Source: an uncultured Alistipes sp. (GTDB taxonomy: Bacteria > Bacteroidota > Bacteroidia > Bacteroidales > Rikenellaceae). From it: a stretch of DNA of 64,000 bases. Made by a program: the position numbers and the translations under genes. Under the pieces are notes generated by a model, which saw nothing but the letters and a program-made list of their open reading frames with translations, searched no databases and was not told where the DNA came from. Of the stretch, positions 24,829 to 34,170 are shown one piece after another. Location: the NCBI GenBank assembly GCA_910584485.1, contig CAJUAV010000003.1:1-64000 (forward strand), in the 5' to 3' direction. Numbering within the stretch: the stretch's first letter is position 1; each line of letters starts with the position of its first letter.

Positions 24829-27501
24829 CTAATAGAAGAGCCAGTCGGGGGTGTCGTCCGACCCTGCGAGGCCGGCGTTGCGGCTCTCGACGGGCGACGA
24901 GGTGAAGCCCAACGCCAGCAGGTAGCCGCGCGGCAGGGTCACCTTGTGCGTCCCCGCCTCGAAGCGGTAGGGATGGACGTTCGCCACGCCCCAGCCCTTC
25001 ACGCTGACGGCGTTCGTCAGCAGTGGTTCGGCCTGCTGGTAGTCGTTGGCCGTGGCGTCGGTTTCGAGCTTCGGCGCAGGTGCCGAGCGTTTGTTGTCGC
25101 CCTTGAAATAGCCCACGAGCAGCGTCACGGGCTCCTTGCAGGTAAATTCGAAGGTGGTCGCCTCCGTGCGCTTGCGCTCCCCGTCGAAGACGAAGGCGGT
25201 CAGCCCCTCCAGTTCGGGAGCCAGCCCCTCGATCGTCAGCTCGGGACGGTTCGAGAAGAGCGACACCCCTTCGGCGAGCTTCGCGCGGCGCCACGTACCC
25301 GTCAGGCGGACGTCGGCATCGGTCGCCGCGACGATCGTGCGCTCGGCCGCCTTGCCGTCGGTGCGCAGCATCTCGAGGTTGGCCTTCAGGTTCTCGTACT
25401 CGGCCTCGTAGTGGGGCAGCAGCTCCTCCCACGTCTTGTTGCGGGCCCCCGCACCGCTGATCGGGATGCGGCGCTGCGCCGTCTGCATGCTGTTGGCATA
25501 GAGGTAGGCATCGCGCGTCAGTTCGACCAGTCGGCGGTAGTGTTCGAGGCTCTTCTCCAACATCGGGATCGACGCTTCGAGGTACTTGAGCTCCTTGCTC
25601 CACTGGTAGTTGAGCACCTCGGCCGCCGCCTTCACCTTCCAGTAGAAGAAATAGGCGAACTCGCGGTAGCAGCGCATGTCGTTCGCCAGGCGGGCGAACT
25701 CGGCCGTATTGGCCTTGGCCGTCACGCGTTCGATCGCCTCGACGGCGCGGTCGCCGTGGGCGATGCACTGCTCGACGATCGCCAGCGGCATCTCGCCCCC
25801 CTCGATGTGGGGCTCGCCCTTCCACTCCTTCTCGACGTATTCGATCAGCTTCTCCCCTTCGGGGCCGCAGCTCTCGTAGAAGCCCGGGTAGATCGTGTAT
25901 TTGTAGGGGTTCACGAGCTGGCTCATGAACATGCCCAGCAGCAGCGTCTGACGGTTGCCCTCCGTGATGCCGAAGCGGCGCAGGAGCTTCGGGGCGATCT
26001 CGCCCGTCTCCTCGTAGGCCTCGCGCACGGCGGCTCCCGCACGGTCGTTCACGCCGTAGAACGAGCCGAAGGCATGGTCCCAGTAGGCCTTCTCCGCCTC
26101 GCGGTCGCGGCGGCAGTTCCAGGCGTAGCGGCCCCAGGCGCGGTACCACGCCCAGTCGCGGTCGAGCTGTTCGAGGCGCGAGCCGTCGGCCGTCTTGTCG
26201 GCCGTGTAGGGCCAATCCCAGTACGAGGCCTGCGGGTAGAGGTGCAGCGCGTTGGCGCCGTGGACGTCGTGCATCGCCTGCACGGTCTTCTGCGTGAAGT
26301 CGGGCGAGGCCCAGCGGAAGGGCTCCAGGTTGGCCAGGATGTGGACGTTGCTGATGTGGATGCTTCCCAGCGAGCTCAAGTCGCGGTGGATCTCGGCCCA
26401 CGGACCGCGCGGCTCGTAGGTCGTCAGCGACTCGCCCGTGTACTTGTGCATCGTGTAGAGGTTCTTGTAGATCGGCAGCGCGGCGTCCATCACCATGCGG
26501 CAGTTCGTGTCGTGGGCGCGCAGCAGCACGGGGGGTTCGTCCGTGCGGCCGAGCTTCGCCAGACCGTCCTTGACGCCCGGCAGGATCACCTTCGTAAACC
26601 ACTCCACGTCGTCCTCGTAGGTGGCCATCGCCTCGCCGAGGCAGACGAGCAGCCCCACGTTGGGGTATTTCTCGATGAAGGCGGCGACGCTCTTGCGCGT
26701 GTAGTCGCTCACCAGAGGCGTGATCGGACGGTTGCGGTCCTGCGTGCGCATGCCGTAGTGCTCGGCGAAAGGCTTCGACAGCAGGATGTTATAGAACATC
26801 TGAATGACGAAGATGCCGCGCTTCGAAGCCTCGGTCGTGATGAACGAGAAGATCTCCTCGTTCTTGCGGAAGGTCTCCTCGTCGACCTCGACGGCGAAGG
26901 GGTAATCCTCCAGCCGCACGAGCGAGGCGAAGGGGTGGCCGTTCCAGAGGTAGACCGAGTTCATGCGGTTCTCGACGAGCATGTCGAGGTACTTCACCCA
27001 GTGCTCCTTGTCGTAGAACCAGGGGAAGGTCTCGGGGGTATAGGGGTACTCGTAGACCGTGCGGCCCGGGAGGTAGTAGGGCTTCTGCACGCCGATGCAG
27101 GTGCCGCGCAGCACCATCTCGGGGGCATCCTCGAAGCGGGCGGGGGCCTCGAAGCGGCCCGCGGCCTCCATGCGGTCGATCAGCTCGCGGCAGCCGTACA
27201 GAAGGCCCGTGGCGTCGTTGCCCGTGACGGTCGTCAGCCGCTCGTCGCTCGTGATCGCGAAGCCCTCCTTCTTCAGCCCCTCGGCCGTCGAAAGGGTCAG
27301 GGCGACCACGCGGTCGCCGCCCTCCTCCACGACCGTATAGCCGTGGGCCTCGAGGGCGTCGCCGAGCTGTTCGGCGGCGAAGAGCACCTGGGCGTTCGGC
27401 TCCTCGGGCAGTTGCAGTTCGAAGGTGGGTTTCGGCCCTTCGCAGCCGATCGTGCAGAGCGCCGCGAGCAGGGCGGCCGCCATCAGTCGGAATTGTTTCA
27501 T
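24829..27501 (-). CDS. GH138 alpha-D-galacturonidase lipoprotein (BT0997-like)
   Basis: The 890-residue product has a lipoprotein signal with Cys20 (TIGC), an N-terminal GH20b/GH67N-like alpha-beta domain, a TIM barrel (about 125-480), a helical region and a C-terminal beta domain. Glu290 (CLGE) and Glu357 (YTGE) are 67 residues apart, the same spacing I recall for the catalytic pair Glu294/Glu361 of the characterised Bacteroides GH138. Length also fits. GH138 removes alpha-linked galacturonic acid from RG-II chain A. It starts 15 nt after the GH78 stop codon in the same operon. A different galacturonidase/glucuronidase-like family is the main alternative. Confidence 0.75.
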   Translation of the reverse strand: MKQFRLMAAALLAALCTIGCEGPKPTFELQLPEEPNAQVLFAAEQLGDALEAHGYTVVEEGGDRVVALTLSTAEGLKKEGFAITSDERLTTVTGNDATGLLYGCRELIDRMEAAGRFEAPARFEDAPEMVLRGTCIGVQKPYYLPGRTVYEYPYTPETFPWFYDKEHWVKYLDMLVENRMNSVYLWNGHPFASLVRLEDYPFAVEVDEETFRKNEEIFSFITTEASKRGIFVIQMFYNILLSKPFAEHYGMRTQDRNRPITPLVSDYTRKSVAAFIEKYPNVGLLVCLGEAMATYEDDVEWFTKVILPGVKDGLAKLGRTDEPPVLLRAHDTNCRMVMDAALPIYKNLYTMHKYTGESLTTYEPRGPWAEIHRDLSSLGSIHISNVHILANLEPFRWASPDFTQKTVQAMHDVHGANALHLYPQASYWDWPYTADKTADGSRLEQLDRDWAWYRAWGRYAWNCRRDREAEKAYWDHAFGSFYGVNDRAGAAVREAYEETGEIAPKLLRRFGITEGNRQTLLLGMFMSQLVNPYKYTIYPGFYESCGPEGEKLIEYVEKEWKGEPHIEGGEMPLAIVEQCIAHGDRAVEAIERVTAKANTAEFARLANDMRCYREFAYFFYWKVKAAAEVLNYQWSKELKYLEASIPMLEKSLEHYRRLVELTRDAYLYANSMQTAQRRIPISGAGARNKTWEELLPHYEAEYENLKANLEMLRTDGKAAERTIVAATDADVRLTGTWRRAKLAEGVSLFSNRPELTIEGLAPELEGLTAFVFDGERKRTEATTFEFTCKEPVTLLVGYFKGDNKRSAPAPKLETDATANDYQQAEPLLTNAVSVKGWGVANVHPYRFEAGTHKVTLPRGYLLALGFTSSPVESRNAGLAGSDDTPDWLFY

Positions 27502-27516
27502 ATCGGTTGTTCGGTG

Positions 27517-29664
27517 TTAGTATCGTACGACGATTTCGTCCCCTGCGGCGATCCGCAGGCGGTAGTCGCCTCCGCCGAGCGCCTCCACGACGCCCGCCGA
27601 AGCGGTCGGAGTGCCCGCCGAGGCGAAACGGAGCCAGCCGGCCCCCTCGGTGGCGCGCACGCGGATCTCGGAGCGGTCCATCCGCACGCGGATCTCCCCG
27701 TGCGGCGTCGGCACCGTCCCCTCCATCCATGCGAGGCCCCCCAGCACGGGGCGCACCTCGAACTCGGCGTAGGCGGGTGCGAGCGGCCGCACGCCGAGGT
27801 AGTATTTGCCCAGCAGGTAGATCGGCGAGGCGCCCCAGGCATGGCAGAGGCTCTTGCCGTAGGGGCGGCCGTACATGGCCAGGTGCTGCGCGCCCCGTTC
27901 GTCGGGGTTGTACTTCTCCCAGAAGGAGGTGGCCCCTTCGGCGAGCATGCCCCCCCAGTAGGCCTTCATCTCGCGCAGGACGGCCTCGTGCTCGCCCAGC
28001 GCGCAGAGGGCCTCCAGCTCGTAGAAGCGCATGTAGGGGGTCGTGATGCCGAGCACGGCATCGTTGAGCAGCACCGAGCGCTTGATCTGCCGCTGCCGCT
28101 CGGGCGTGAGGTAGCCGAAGAAGGAGGCGAACATGTTGGCGTAGCGCGTCACCGTCTCGGAGCGCACGCCCCCCACGCGGTTGTGCACGAGGGCCTGCCG
28201 CTCCTCGTCCCAGAAGGCGGGCAGCAGCTTCGCGCGCAGCGCATCGGCCAGCGCTCCGTATTTCGTGCGGTCGGCCTCCTCGCCGGTCAGCTCGGCGCAG
28301 CGGGCCATCGTCTCGAGGCTCCGGCAGAAGAGTACCTGCTCGATCGCCAGCTCGCCCCGCTTGTCGAGGTAGCCGTCGGCCCAGTCGACGAAGACCCAGT
28401 CGCCCTCCATCCCCTCGACCATGCCGTCGGCGTTCGTGCGGCCGAGGACATACTCCATCATCGAACGCATGCGGGGATAGATCTGCCGCAGGAAGGCGCG
28501 GTCGCCCGTATAGAGGTAGTAATCGTGAATGCCGATGAACCAGAAGAAGGTGTAGTCCATGATCGTGTTCGTGTGGCTCGTCACGGGGTCCTTGCCGCGC
28601 AGCAGCCACGTCGTCCGCTTCACGCAGGGGCTGTCGAAGAAGAGGTAGTAGTTCATCAGGTAGCTCTGCACGGCATCGCCGCTCCAGACCCAGCGGTCGC
28701 GCTTGATGCCGTCGATGAAGAACTCGCGCGTGGTGAGGTGCATCGTGTAGGCGCCCACCTCCCAGATGCGGTTCAGCTCCTCGTCGCTCGAGCGGAACGA
28801 GCCGCGGTAGTCGACGGGGGCGTATTCGTACTCCATCGAGAGGGCCGTTTCGCGCAGGTCGCCCGTGCAGGCGACACGGACGTAGCGGAAAGCCTTGCTG
28901 TTACCCAGCACATACCGCTCCGTGCGCGCCTCGGTGCGGCCCGTGGCGAGGTCCGCGACCGCGTCGGCTGCGACGCGGATGCGGTCGAGGGTCTCGCATC
29001 GCTCCGTGTCGAGCGCCTCCTCGGGGCTCTCGCCGTAGGTCAGGAGCACCTCGCCCGTGCCCGTGAGCCCTTCGAGCACGGCGTAGCCGAAGGTCTCGCG
29101 GCCGAAGTCGTAGAGGCGCGCCCCCTCCGTTTCGCGCACCGCGACGGCGCGCTGCGGCTTGCGCGGCAGGGCGTACTGCGAGGGACGCACGGCGGGATCG
29201 TCGAAATGCCACGAACCCGCCTGCATGTAGAGCGTGGCCGAGGTATCGCTCGCCTTGCCGCTCTCGTCGATCCACTCCTTGTCCTCATAGGTGACGCGCC
29301 ACGTCTCGTCGGTGCGGACCGTGGGTCCGTCGATCCGAAGCGCGGGCGGGGTCACCTGGTTCCACACCTTGATGCAGAGCTGGTGACGCCCCGCGGGGAG
29401 GCGGAAGCGGTCGGGCATGCCGAATTGCAGCTTCCCGTCGAGCTTGAGGTTGAAAACGCCCTCGACGGCGATGCGGATCTCCTCGTCGCAGGCCAGGTCG
29501 AGCTCCTTCGAAAACTCGACCGTGACGTAGTGGCTGTCCGCCTTCCAGAAGGGCGGGAAAAAGGCGCCGCGCTCGGTGCGGCGGTTGTTCATGCGGTTGC
29601 CGAGCCAGATTTCGTAGTCGCCCGGGTACCAGATCCAGGTCGCTTTGTCAGATGTCGTCGCCAT
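27517..29664 (-). CDS. GH78 alpha-L-rhamnosidase without signal peptide
   Basis: The 715-residue product has two beta domains, an (alpha/alpha)6 barrel with the GH78 signature GIKRDRWVWSGD and EEGATSFWEKYNPD-like acidic loop (seen as EGATSFWEKYNPDE), and a C-terminal beta domain. It should release alpha-L-rhamnose. It starts MATTSDKATWIWYPG with no signal peptide or lipobox, so it is probably cytoplasmic. Its start codon overlaps the last 17 nt of the MFS transporter gene, indicating translational coupling. An upstream in-frame extension lies wholly inside the transporter gene and is Ser/Arg-rich shadow sequence. Confidence 0.88.
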   Translation of the reverse strand: MATTSDKATWIWYPGDYEIWLGNRMNNRRTERGAFFPPFWKADSHYVTVEFSKELDLACDEEIRIAVEGVFNLKLDGKLQFGMPDRFRLPAGRHQLCIKVWNQVTPPALRIDGPTVRTDETWRVTYEDKEWIDESGKASDTSATLYMQAGSWHFDDPAVRPSQYALPRKPQRAVAVRETEGARLYDFGRETFGYAVLEGLTGTGEVLLTYGESPEEALDTERCETLDRIRVAADAVADLATGRTEARTERYVLGNSKAFRYVRVACTGDLRETALSMEYEYAPVDYRGSFRSSDEELNRIWEVGAYTMHLTTREFFIDGIKRDRWVWSGDAVQSYLMNYYLFFDSPCVKRTTWLLRGKDPVTSHTNTIMDYTFFWFIGIHDYYLYTGDRAFLRQIYPRMRSMMEYVLGRTNADGMVEGMEGDWVFVDWADGYLDKRGELAIEQVLFCRSLETMARCAELTGEEADRTKYGALADALRAKLLPAFWDEERQALVHNRVGGVRSETVTRYANMFASFFGYLTPERQRQIKRSVLLNDAVLGITTPYMRFYELEALCALGEHEAVLREMKAYWGGMLAEGATSFWEKYNPDERGAQHLAMYGRPYGKSLCHAWGASPIYLLGKYYLGVRPLAPAYAEFEVRPVLGGLAWMEGTVPTPHGEIRVRMDRSEIRVRATEGAGWLRFASAGTPTASAGVVEALGGGDYRLRIAAGDEIVVRY

Positions 29665-31015
29665 AGCGTTCGCGTGTGATTTGTTCGAGCGATTTGCCGC
29701 GCGTATCGGGCGTCCAGATCGTGCCGATGAGCAGCGAGACGACGAAGAAGCACAACATGATGATGCCCGCCAGCTTGAAGCCCTCGCCGTATTCGCCGTA
29801 GATGTAGACGAAGAGGATGCCCCAGAGGGCCGAGAGGCCGCGCACGACGAAGAACATGATGCCCTGCGCCGCAGCGCGGTATTTCGCGGGGAAGAGTTCC
29901 GAAGCCCACAGGGCATAGAACGACTGCACCGAAATGCCCGCCTGCAACCCCCACAGCAGCGTGAAGAGGAGCAGCAGGGGCATGCTGCCGATGCCGTAGA
30001 AGACCACGAGCACCCACGCCAGCACGCCGAAGCTGACGCCGAGGGCGTAGAGCCAGCGCTGGTTCACGCGATCGACGATCAGCGAGAAGACGAACGTCGC
30101 GGCGATGATGAGGACCCACTGGCCCGCGGCGAGCAGGTTAGCGGACTCGTTCGAGAGGCCGCCCGCCGTCTCGTAGATGTGGGGCTGGAAGAAGCCCATC
30201 ACCGAGCAGACGAGGTTCCACGTGAGGTACATGCCCGCCAGGAAGAGCATCGTGCGGATGTTGACCTTGTTCGTGAAGAGGCGCCCGAAGGAGGCGAAGG
30301 TCCCCTCCCTGCGCGGCTGCACGGCCTGTTCGGCGCGCGCCGCCTGCCACTCGGCCGACTCGTCGAGGCGGCGTTGCAGCAGCCAGGCGATGAAGGCGAC
30401 GATGACGAGCGAGGCGAAGACGATGCGGCTGCTGAAGACGTTCAGCGCGGCGCCCGAGAGCGTACCGCCCGAGACGAGGGCTCCGAGGCGCTCGACCCAG
30501 CCGAAGAGCAGGCCGCCCGAGGCGCCGCCCGTCGGGGGCGCCAGCAGGGTGCCCAGCAGCAGGATGATGAGCGGGCCGATGCCCCAGGCCATCTGCGAGA
30601 TGCCGATGTTTCGGCCGCGGTTGCCCACCTCGGAGTTCTCCGAAATGTAGGTCCACGAGGCGGGGACGCCCACGCCCACCGAGATGCCCGTGACGAGGAA
30701 GCCCGCCAGCAGCATCGGGAACGAGGAAGCGATCATGATGAGGGCGACGCCCAGCATGTAGATCAGCATGTTGTAGGTGTAGATCGCCTTGCGGCCGTAG
30801 CGGTCGGCCAGGAAGCCCCCCGCGATGGCGCCGATGGCGGCGCCCAGGCAGTTGGCGCTGATGGCGTTCAGCAGGCCCAGATGGCCTTCGGTGAGGCCGA
30901 GGTACTCCTTCCAGAGCGTCAGGCCGCTGGCGCCCGCCACGATGGCGCCCGCGTCGAGGTAGTTGGTCAGCGAGACGGCGATCGTGGATTTCAAACTGCT
31001 TTTTTCGTTGCTCAT
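29648..31015 (-). CDS. MFS sugar transporter
   Basis: The 455-residue inner-membrane protein has 12 predicted helices and sugar-porter hallmarks: the GGFLADRYGRKAIY loop between helices 2 and 3, a central cytoplasmic loop rich in charged residues (LDESAEWQAARAEQAVQ), and the C-terminal TPDTRGKSLEQI motif of the sugar-porter family. It should import a mono- or small oligosaccharide by proton symport. It overlaps the signal-less GH78 gene by 17 nt, suggesting a rhamnoside as cargo. ATG 31015 (MSNEKSSLKS) follows an A/C-rich leader and a repeat block. Confidence 0.9.
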   Translation of the reverse strand: MSNEKSSLKSTIAVSLTNYLDAGAIVAGASGLTLWKEYLGLTEGHLGLLNAISANCLGAAIGAIAGGFLADRYGRKAIYTYNMLIYMLGVALIMIASSFPMLLAGFLVTGISVGVGVPASWTYISENSEVGNRGRNIGISQMAWGIGPLIILLLGTLLAPPTGGASGGLLFGWVERLGALVSGGTLSGAALNVFSSRIVFASLVIVAFIAWLLQRRLDESAEWQAARAEQAVQPRREGTFASFGRLFTNKVNIRTMLFLAGMYLTWNLVCSVMGFFQPHIYETAGGLSNESANLLAAGQWVLIIAATFVFSLIVDRVNQRWLYALGVSFGVLAWVLVVFYGIGSMPLLLLFTLLWGLQAGISVQSFYALWASELFPAKYRAAAQGIMFFVVRGLSALWGILFVYIYGEYGEGFKLAGIIMLCFFVVSLLIGTIWTPDTRGKSLEQITRERYGDDI

Positions 31016-31084
31016 TATTTCGGTTCGGTTGGTTGTTTGTCTGCGGTTGTTCGGTTTTTTCAAGTTTTGCGGTTGTTCGGTTTT

Positions 31085-31822
31085 TCGGGCGGGGCGGCGG
31101 GCCGGGCCCTCACGGGATCGCAGCCGTCGCAGCCGTTCGCCGCCGGCGGCCGGACGGGTCGGGCGCCCTGCGCGAGACTTGCCGTTCAGCCGCACGGGGC
31201 GGCGAACGGCACGCGCTGCGCGCGAGCCTGCTTATCGGGACGAAGCCTGCGGAGCGACCGCATGTTTGTCAAAACTGCGGGCCTCCGCCGCGGGAGGCTT
31301 CGGCCCGCCGCACATCCGTGCGATTTCCGCTCCGACAGAGGACTGCGGGCTGCCGCGCTATTGTGCGAACCCGTTCGGGACGAAGCCTGCGGAGTGCCCG
31401 TGTCGACAGATGCGGGCCTCCGCATGCGGAGGCTTCGGCCCGCCGATGGCTGCGCCATCGAACCGCTCTGCCTGCCCTTGCGCCAGAAGGCAGCCGTTCT
31501 CCCAATTCGGCCCGCGGCCGAGCGGAGGCGCATCGAGCCTTCGGGCGAGTTGCAGCCCTCCGCCGGGGGGCGGCTGCGGGCTGCCGCGCTATCGCGCGAT
31601 TTTCACTCCGACAAGGGGCGGCTGCGGCTGCCGACCTCTTGCGAGGTCGCACCGTTCGGGACGCAGCTTGCGAAGGGACGCCACATGCGGGCCTTCGCCG
31701 CCGAAAGCTGCGGCCCGCCGATCCCTTGCGGGATCGAAACCGTTCGGCAGCGGATCGCGGCCCGCCGACGGCTGCGACGCCCGCCCCCATTTTTAATTCT
31801 TAATTTTTCATTTTTCATCCCT
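31085..31822 (+). repeat. Intergenic structured-repeat block 6
   Basis: This is the richest block, between GH127 and the MFS gene. Family III: a 31136-31149, c 31180-31211, d GCGC-TGC-GCGC 31213-31223. Family I: a 31242-31254, c 31277-31308, d GCAC-ATCC-GTGC 31310-31321. Family I: a 31382-31394, c 31412-31443, d GATGGC/GCCATC 31445-31459. Family II: a 31514-31528, c 31552-31584, d GCGC-TATC-GCGC 31586-31597. Lone d GACCTC-TTGC-GAGGTC 31633-31648. Family I: a 31663-31675, c 31687-31718, d GATCCC/GGGATC 31720-31735. A period-7 A/T-rich tract (about 31790-31818) abuts the GH127 stop. Confidence 0.88.
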
Positions 31823-31827
31823 CCGCG

Positions 31828-33924
31828 CTACCTCGCCAGCGGCATCCAGACCGTCATTTCGGCCTTGCCGCGGTTGCCCCAGGCGAAATAGGGGATCAGG
31901 CGGATCCGCACCTCGCCGTCGGCGCGCCCCACCTCGCGGTAGAGGGTATCCTTCCACGAGGCGTCGTTCACCAGGCGCGCCTCGCCTTCGAGGGCGACCA
32001 TCTTCGCGCCGTCGATCTCGATCGGCTTCGGTTCGAAGGCGATGTCGGCGGGAATCAGCACGTTGTCGATCTTCTTTCCCCCCTCGATGTCGATGCTTTC
32101 GAGGCAGTAGACCAGCGGGCCGCGCATGACGACCGTTTCGTTGCGCGTCTCCTCGACGAGCGGATTCGATTCGAGCAGGCGCACGCGCATCTCCAGGTCG
32201 AGCTCCACGCGGTCGCCCCGCTTCCACGTCCGCTCGATGCAGGCGTAGGTCGCGGGCAGGGCCGCCGTGTCGAGCTCCTGGCCGTTCACGCGGATCACGG
32301 CGCGGCCGCACCATGCGGGAATGCGCAGGAAGAGCTTCAGCGGCCGGTTCTTCGGCAGCTCGGCCAGCTCGATCGCGACCTTCCCGTCGTAGGGGTAGTC
32401 GGTCCGCTGCCGCACGACGAAGGGCTTGCCGCCGAGCGTCGTCCGCAGCTCGCTGTCGCCATAGAGGTTGCACCACAGGGCGTCGTCGCTCATCGTGTAG
32501 GCGTAGTTCTGCGCCTCGCAGATCGTGCGCAGCGTGTTGGGCGGGCAGCAGAAGCAGCTGATGTACTCCTGCCGCTCCTTGGGCCAGCGCAGCGTGTAGG
32601 GGAAATCGTCGCTGATGCGCAGCGGGTTGGTGTAGAAATAGCGTTTTCCGTCGAGGCTCACGCCACTCAAGACGCTGTTGTAGAGGGCCGTCTCGACGAT
32701 CTCGGCGTAGCGGGCGTCGCCCGTGGTCTGCAACATGCGCCAGTTGAAGAGCATGTTGCCGATGTTGGCGCAGGTCTCGTTGTGGGCCGTCGAGTTGGGC
32801 AGCTGGTAGGCGCGGCCGTAGCTCTGGTGCACCTTCTGGATCGAATCGGGATGGTAGCAGGTGCCGTCGGGCGAGGTGCCGTCGTAGAGGGCGCCGCAGG
32901 CCCCCGTCACGTACATCTTGCGCGTGACGATGTCCTGCCAGATGCTCGTCAGGTTCCGCATGAGCTGCTCCTCGCCCGTCTCGGCATAGACGTCCGCCAC
33001 CCCCGCGTAGAGGTAGTTGGCGCGCACGGCGTGGCCCATCGCCCGATACTGCTCGCGGAAGGGGATGCGGTCCTGGTTGTCGTCGGTGCCGTTCTCGACC
33101 ATGCCGCGGATGTCGATCAGATTCTTCGAAAGTTCGAGGTAGCGCGGATTGCCCGTGGCGCGGTACATCTCGACCACGCCCATGTAGTGCGACGGGCAGA
33201 TGGCGTTGCGCGCCAGCTCGGCCGAGGCCGTCTCGTAAAAGTGACAGAGGAAATCGGTCGCCCGGATCGCCGCGTCGAAGAGGGTGCGCTTGCCCGTGGC
33301 GCGGTAGTGGGTGACGGCCGCCATCATGAGGTGGCCGAGGTTGTAGGTCTCGAAATTGAGGCGGTTGGCGAAGGCCCCCTTCTCGTTCTCGGCCCCCACG
33401 GCGGTGCCGATCACCGTCTGCGCGCGGCTGTGGGTGTCGACGCCGCGGTTGCGCTCGTCGATGATGACGGGGGTGTGAATGTAGCCGTCCGCGCGCTGCG
33501 CCTTCACGACCTGTTCGATGAACTTGTCCATCAGGGCGTCGAGCGCGGGATCGCGGTTGACGGCATAGACCGCCGCCACCCCTTCGAGCCACTTGTACAT
33601 GTCGCCGTCGTGGAACGGCGGACCCCAGTGCTCGCCCGGGCAGGTGCCCGCCGCCACCTCGAAGTTGCGGAAGCCGTGCGAGACGTCGGGATCGTTCCAC
33701 GTCTCCCACATGCTTTGCAGCGAGGTCTTGCTGTATACGTCGAAGCGTTCGCCCCAGAAGCCGCCCGTCCAGCGGACCGCCCCGAGCGGCGTGTTGGCCA
33801 TCTTCGCGTGGCCGCTGCGGCGCATGTCCGTGAGGCCCGCCGTCGAAGCCTCCTGCGCGACGAGCGCCGTCGCGGCGAAGAGGGCGGCCGCAGCGAGGCA
33901 CGGCCGAACGAATTGTCGTATCAT
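31828..33924 (-). CDS. GH127 family glycosidase (AceA/BT1003-like candidate)
   Basis: The 698-residue product has a signal peptide (ending AQEAS), an (alpha/alpha)6 barrel and C-terminal beta domains. It keeps the GH127 zinc site: Glu383 and Cys385 (NETC) and Cys459-Cys460 (CFCC), Cys459 being the expected nucleophile. At the place of the family acid/base Glu, 16 residues before Glu383, I read Gln367. GH127 members are beta-L-arabinofuranosidases, or the RG-II aceric-acid hydrolase (BT1003). The RG-II neighbours favour the latter, but the residue change makes the activity uncertain. It is first in the leftward operon. Confidence 0.75.
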   Translation of the reverse strand: MIRQFVRPCLAAAALFAATALVAQEASTAGLTDMRRSGHAKMANTPLGAVRWTGGFWGERFDVYSKTSLQSMWETWNDPDVSHGFRNFEVAAGTCPGEHWGPPFHDGDMYKWLEGVAAVYAVNRDPALDALMDKFIEQVVKAQRADGYIHTPVIIDERNRGVDTHSRAQTVIGTAVGAENEKGAFANRLNFETYNLGHLMMAAVTHYRATGKRTLFDAAIRATDFLCHFYETASAELARNAICPSHYMGVVEMYRATGNPRYLELSKNLIDIRGMVENGTDDNQDRIPFREQYRAMGHAVRANYLYAGVADVYAETGEEQLMRNLTSIWQDIVTRKMYVTGACGALYDGTSPDGTCYHPDSIQKVHQSYGRAYQLPNSTAHNETCANIGNMLFNWRMLQTTGDARYAEIVETALYNSVLSGVSLDGKRYFYTNPLRISDDFPYTLRWPKERQEYISCFCCPPNTLRTICEAQNYAYTMSDDALWCNLYGDSELRTTLGGKPFVVRQRTDYPYDGKVAIELAELPKNRPLKLFLRIPAWCGRAVIRVNGQELDTAALPATYACIERTWKRGDRVELDLEMRVRLLESNPLVEETRNETVVMRGPLVYCLESIDIEGGKKIDNVLIPADIAFEPKPIEIDGAKMVALEGEARLVNDASWKDTLYREVGRADGEVRIRLIPYFAWGNRGKAEMTVWMPLAR

Positions 33925-33949
33925 AGGTCGGTAAATTTTAAGTTTTAAA

Positions 33950-33957
33950 CAAATATA
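33950..33957 (-). promoter_or_regulatory. -7 element of the leftward glycosidase operon
   Basis: On the minus strand TATATTTG matches TAnnTTTG exactly, 25 nt before the GH127 start. The AT-rich interval 33925-34050 separates the two divergent operons and contrasts with the GC-rich surroundings. A clear -33 TTTG at the right spacing is absent. Confidence 0.6.
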
Positions 33958-34043
33958 CGCGTTATTTTTCAATAAAACCGCCGCGGACACAAAAACCGAC
34001 AAAAATATGGCAATAATTTACAGCCCGTTCCCCGTTTTATCGC

Positions 34044-34051
34044 TAACATTG
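34044..34051 (+). promoter_or_regulatory. Candidate -7 element of the rightward operon
   Basis: TAACATTG has one mismatch to TAnnTTTG and lies 119 nt before the GH143-GH142 start. It is the best candidate on this strand in the divergent region. Confidence 0.35.
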
Positions 34052-34170
34052 TAAAGTGGAGGATCCTGCCCGCCCGAAGAGGCGCTCCGAAGGCCGTTTC
34101 GGCCCCTCGGCGGCGCCGCGGCGAAGGCTCCGCCCCGCGACCCGAACAAGACGAAAACCGCATAAAAACC

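Noticed and set aside
31828..34002. Longer N-terminal start for GH127 at 34002
   Set aside because: It would place translation upstream of the predicted promoter, and ATG 33924 begins a proper signal peptide.
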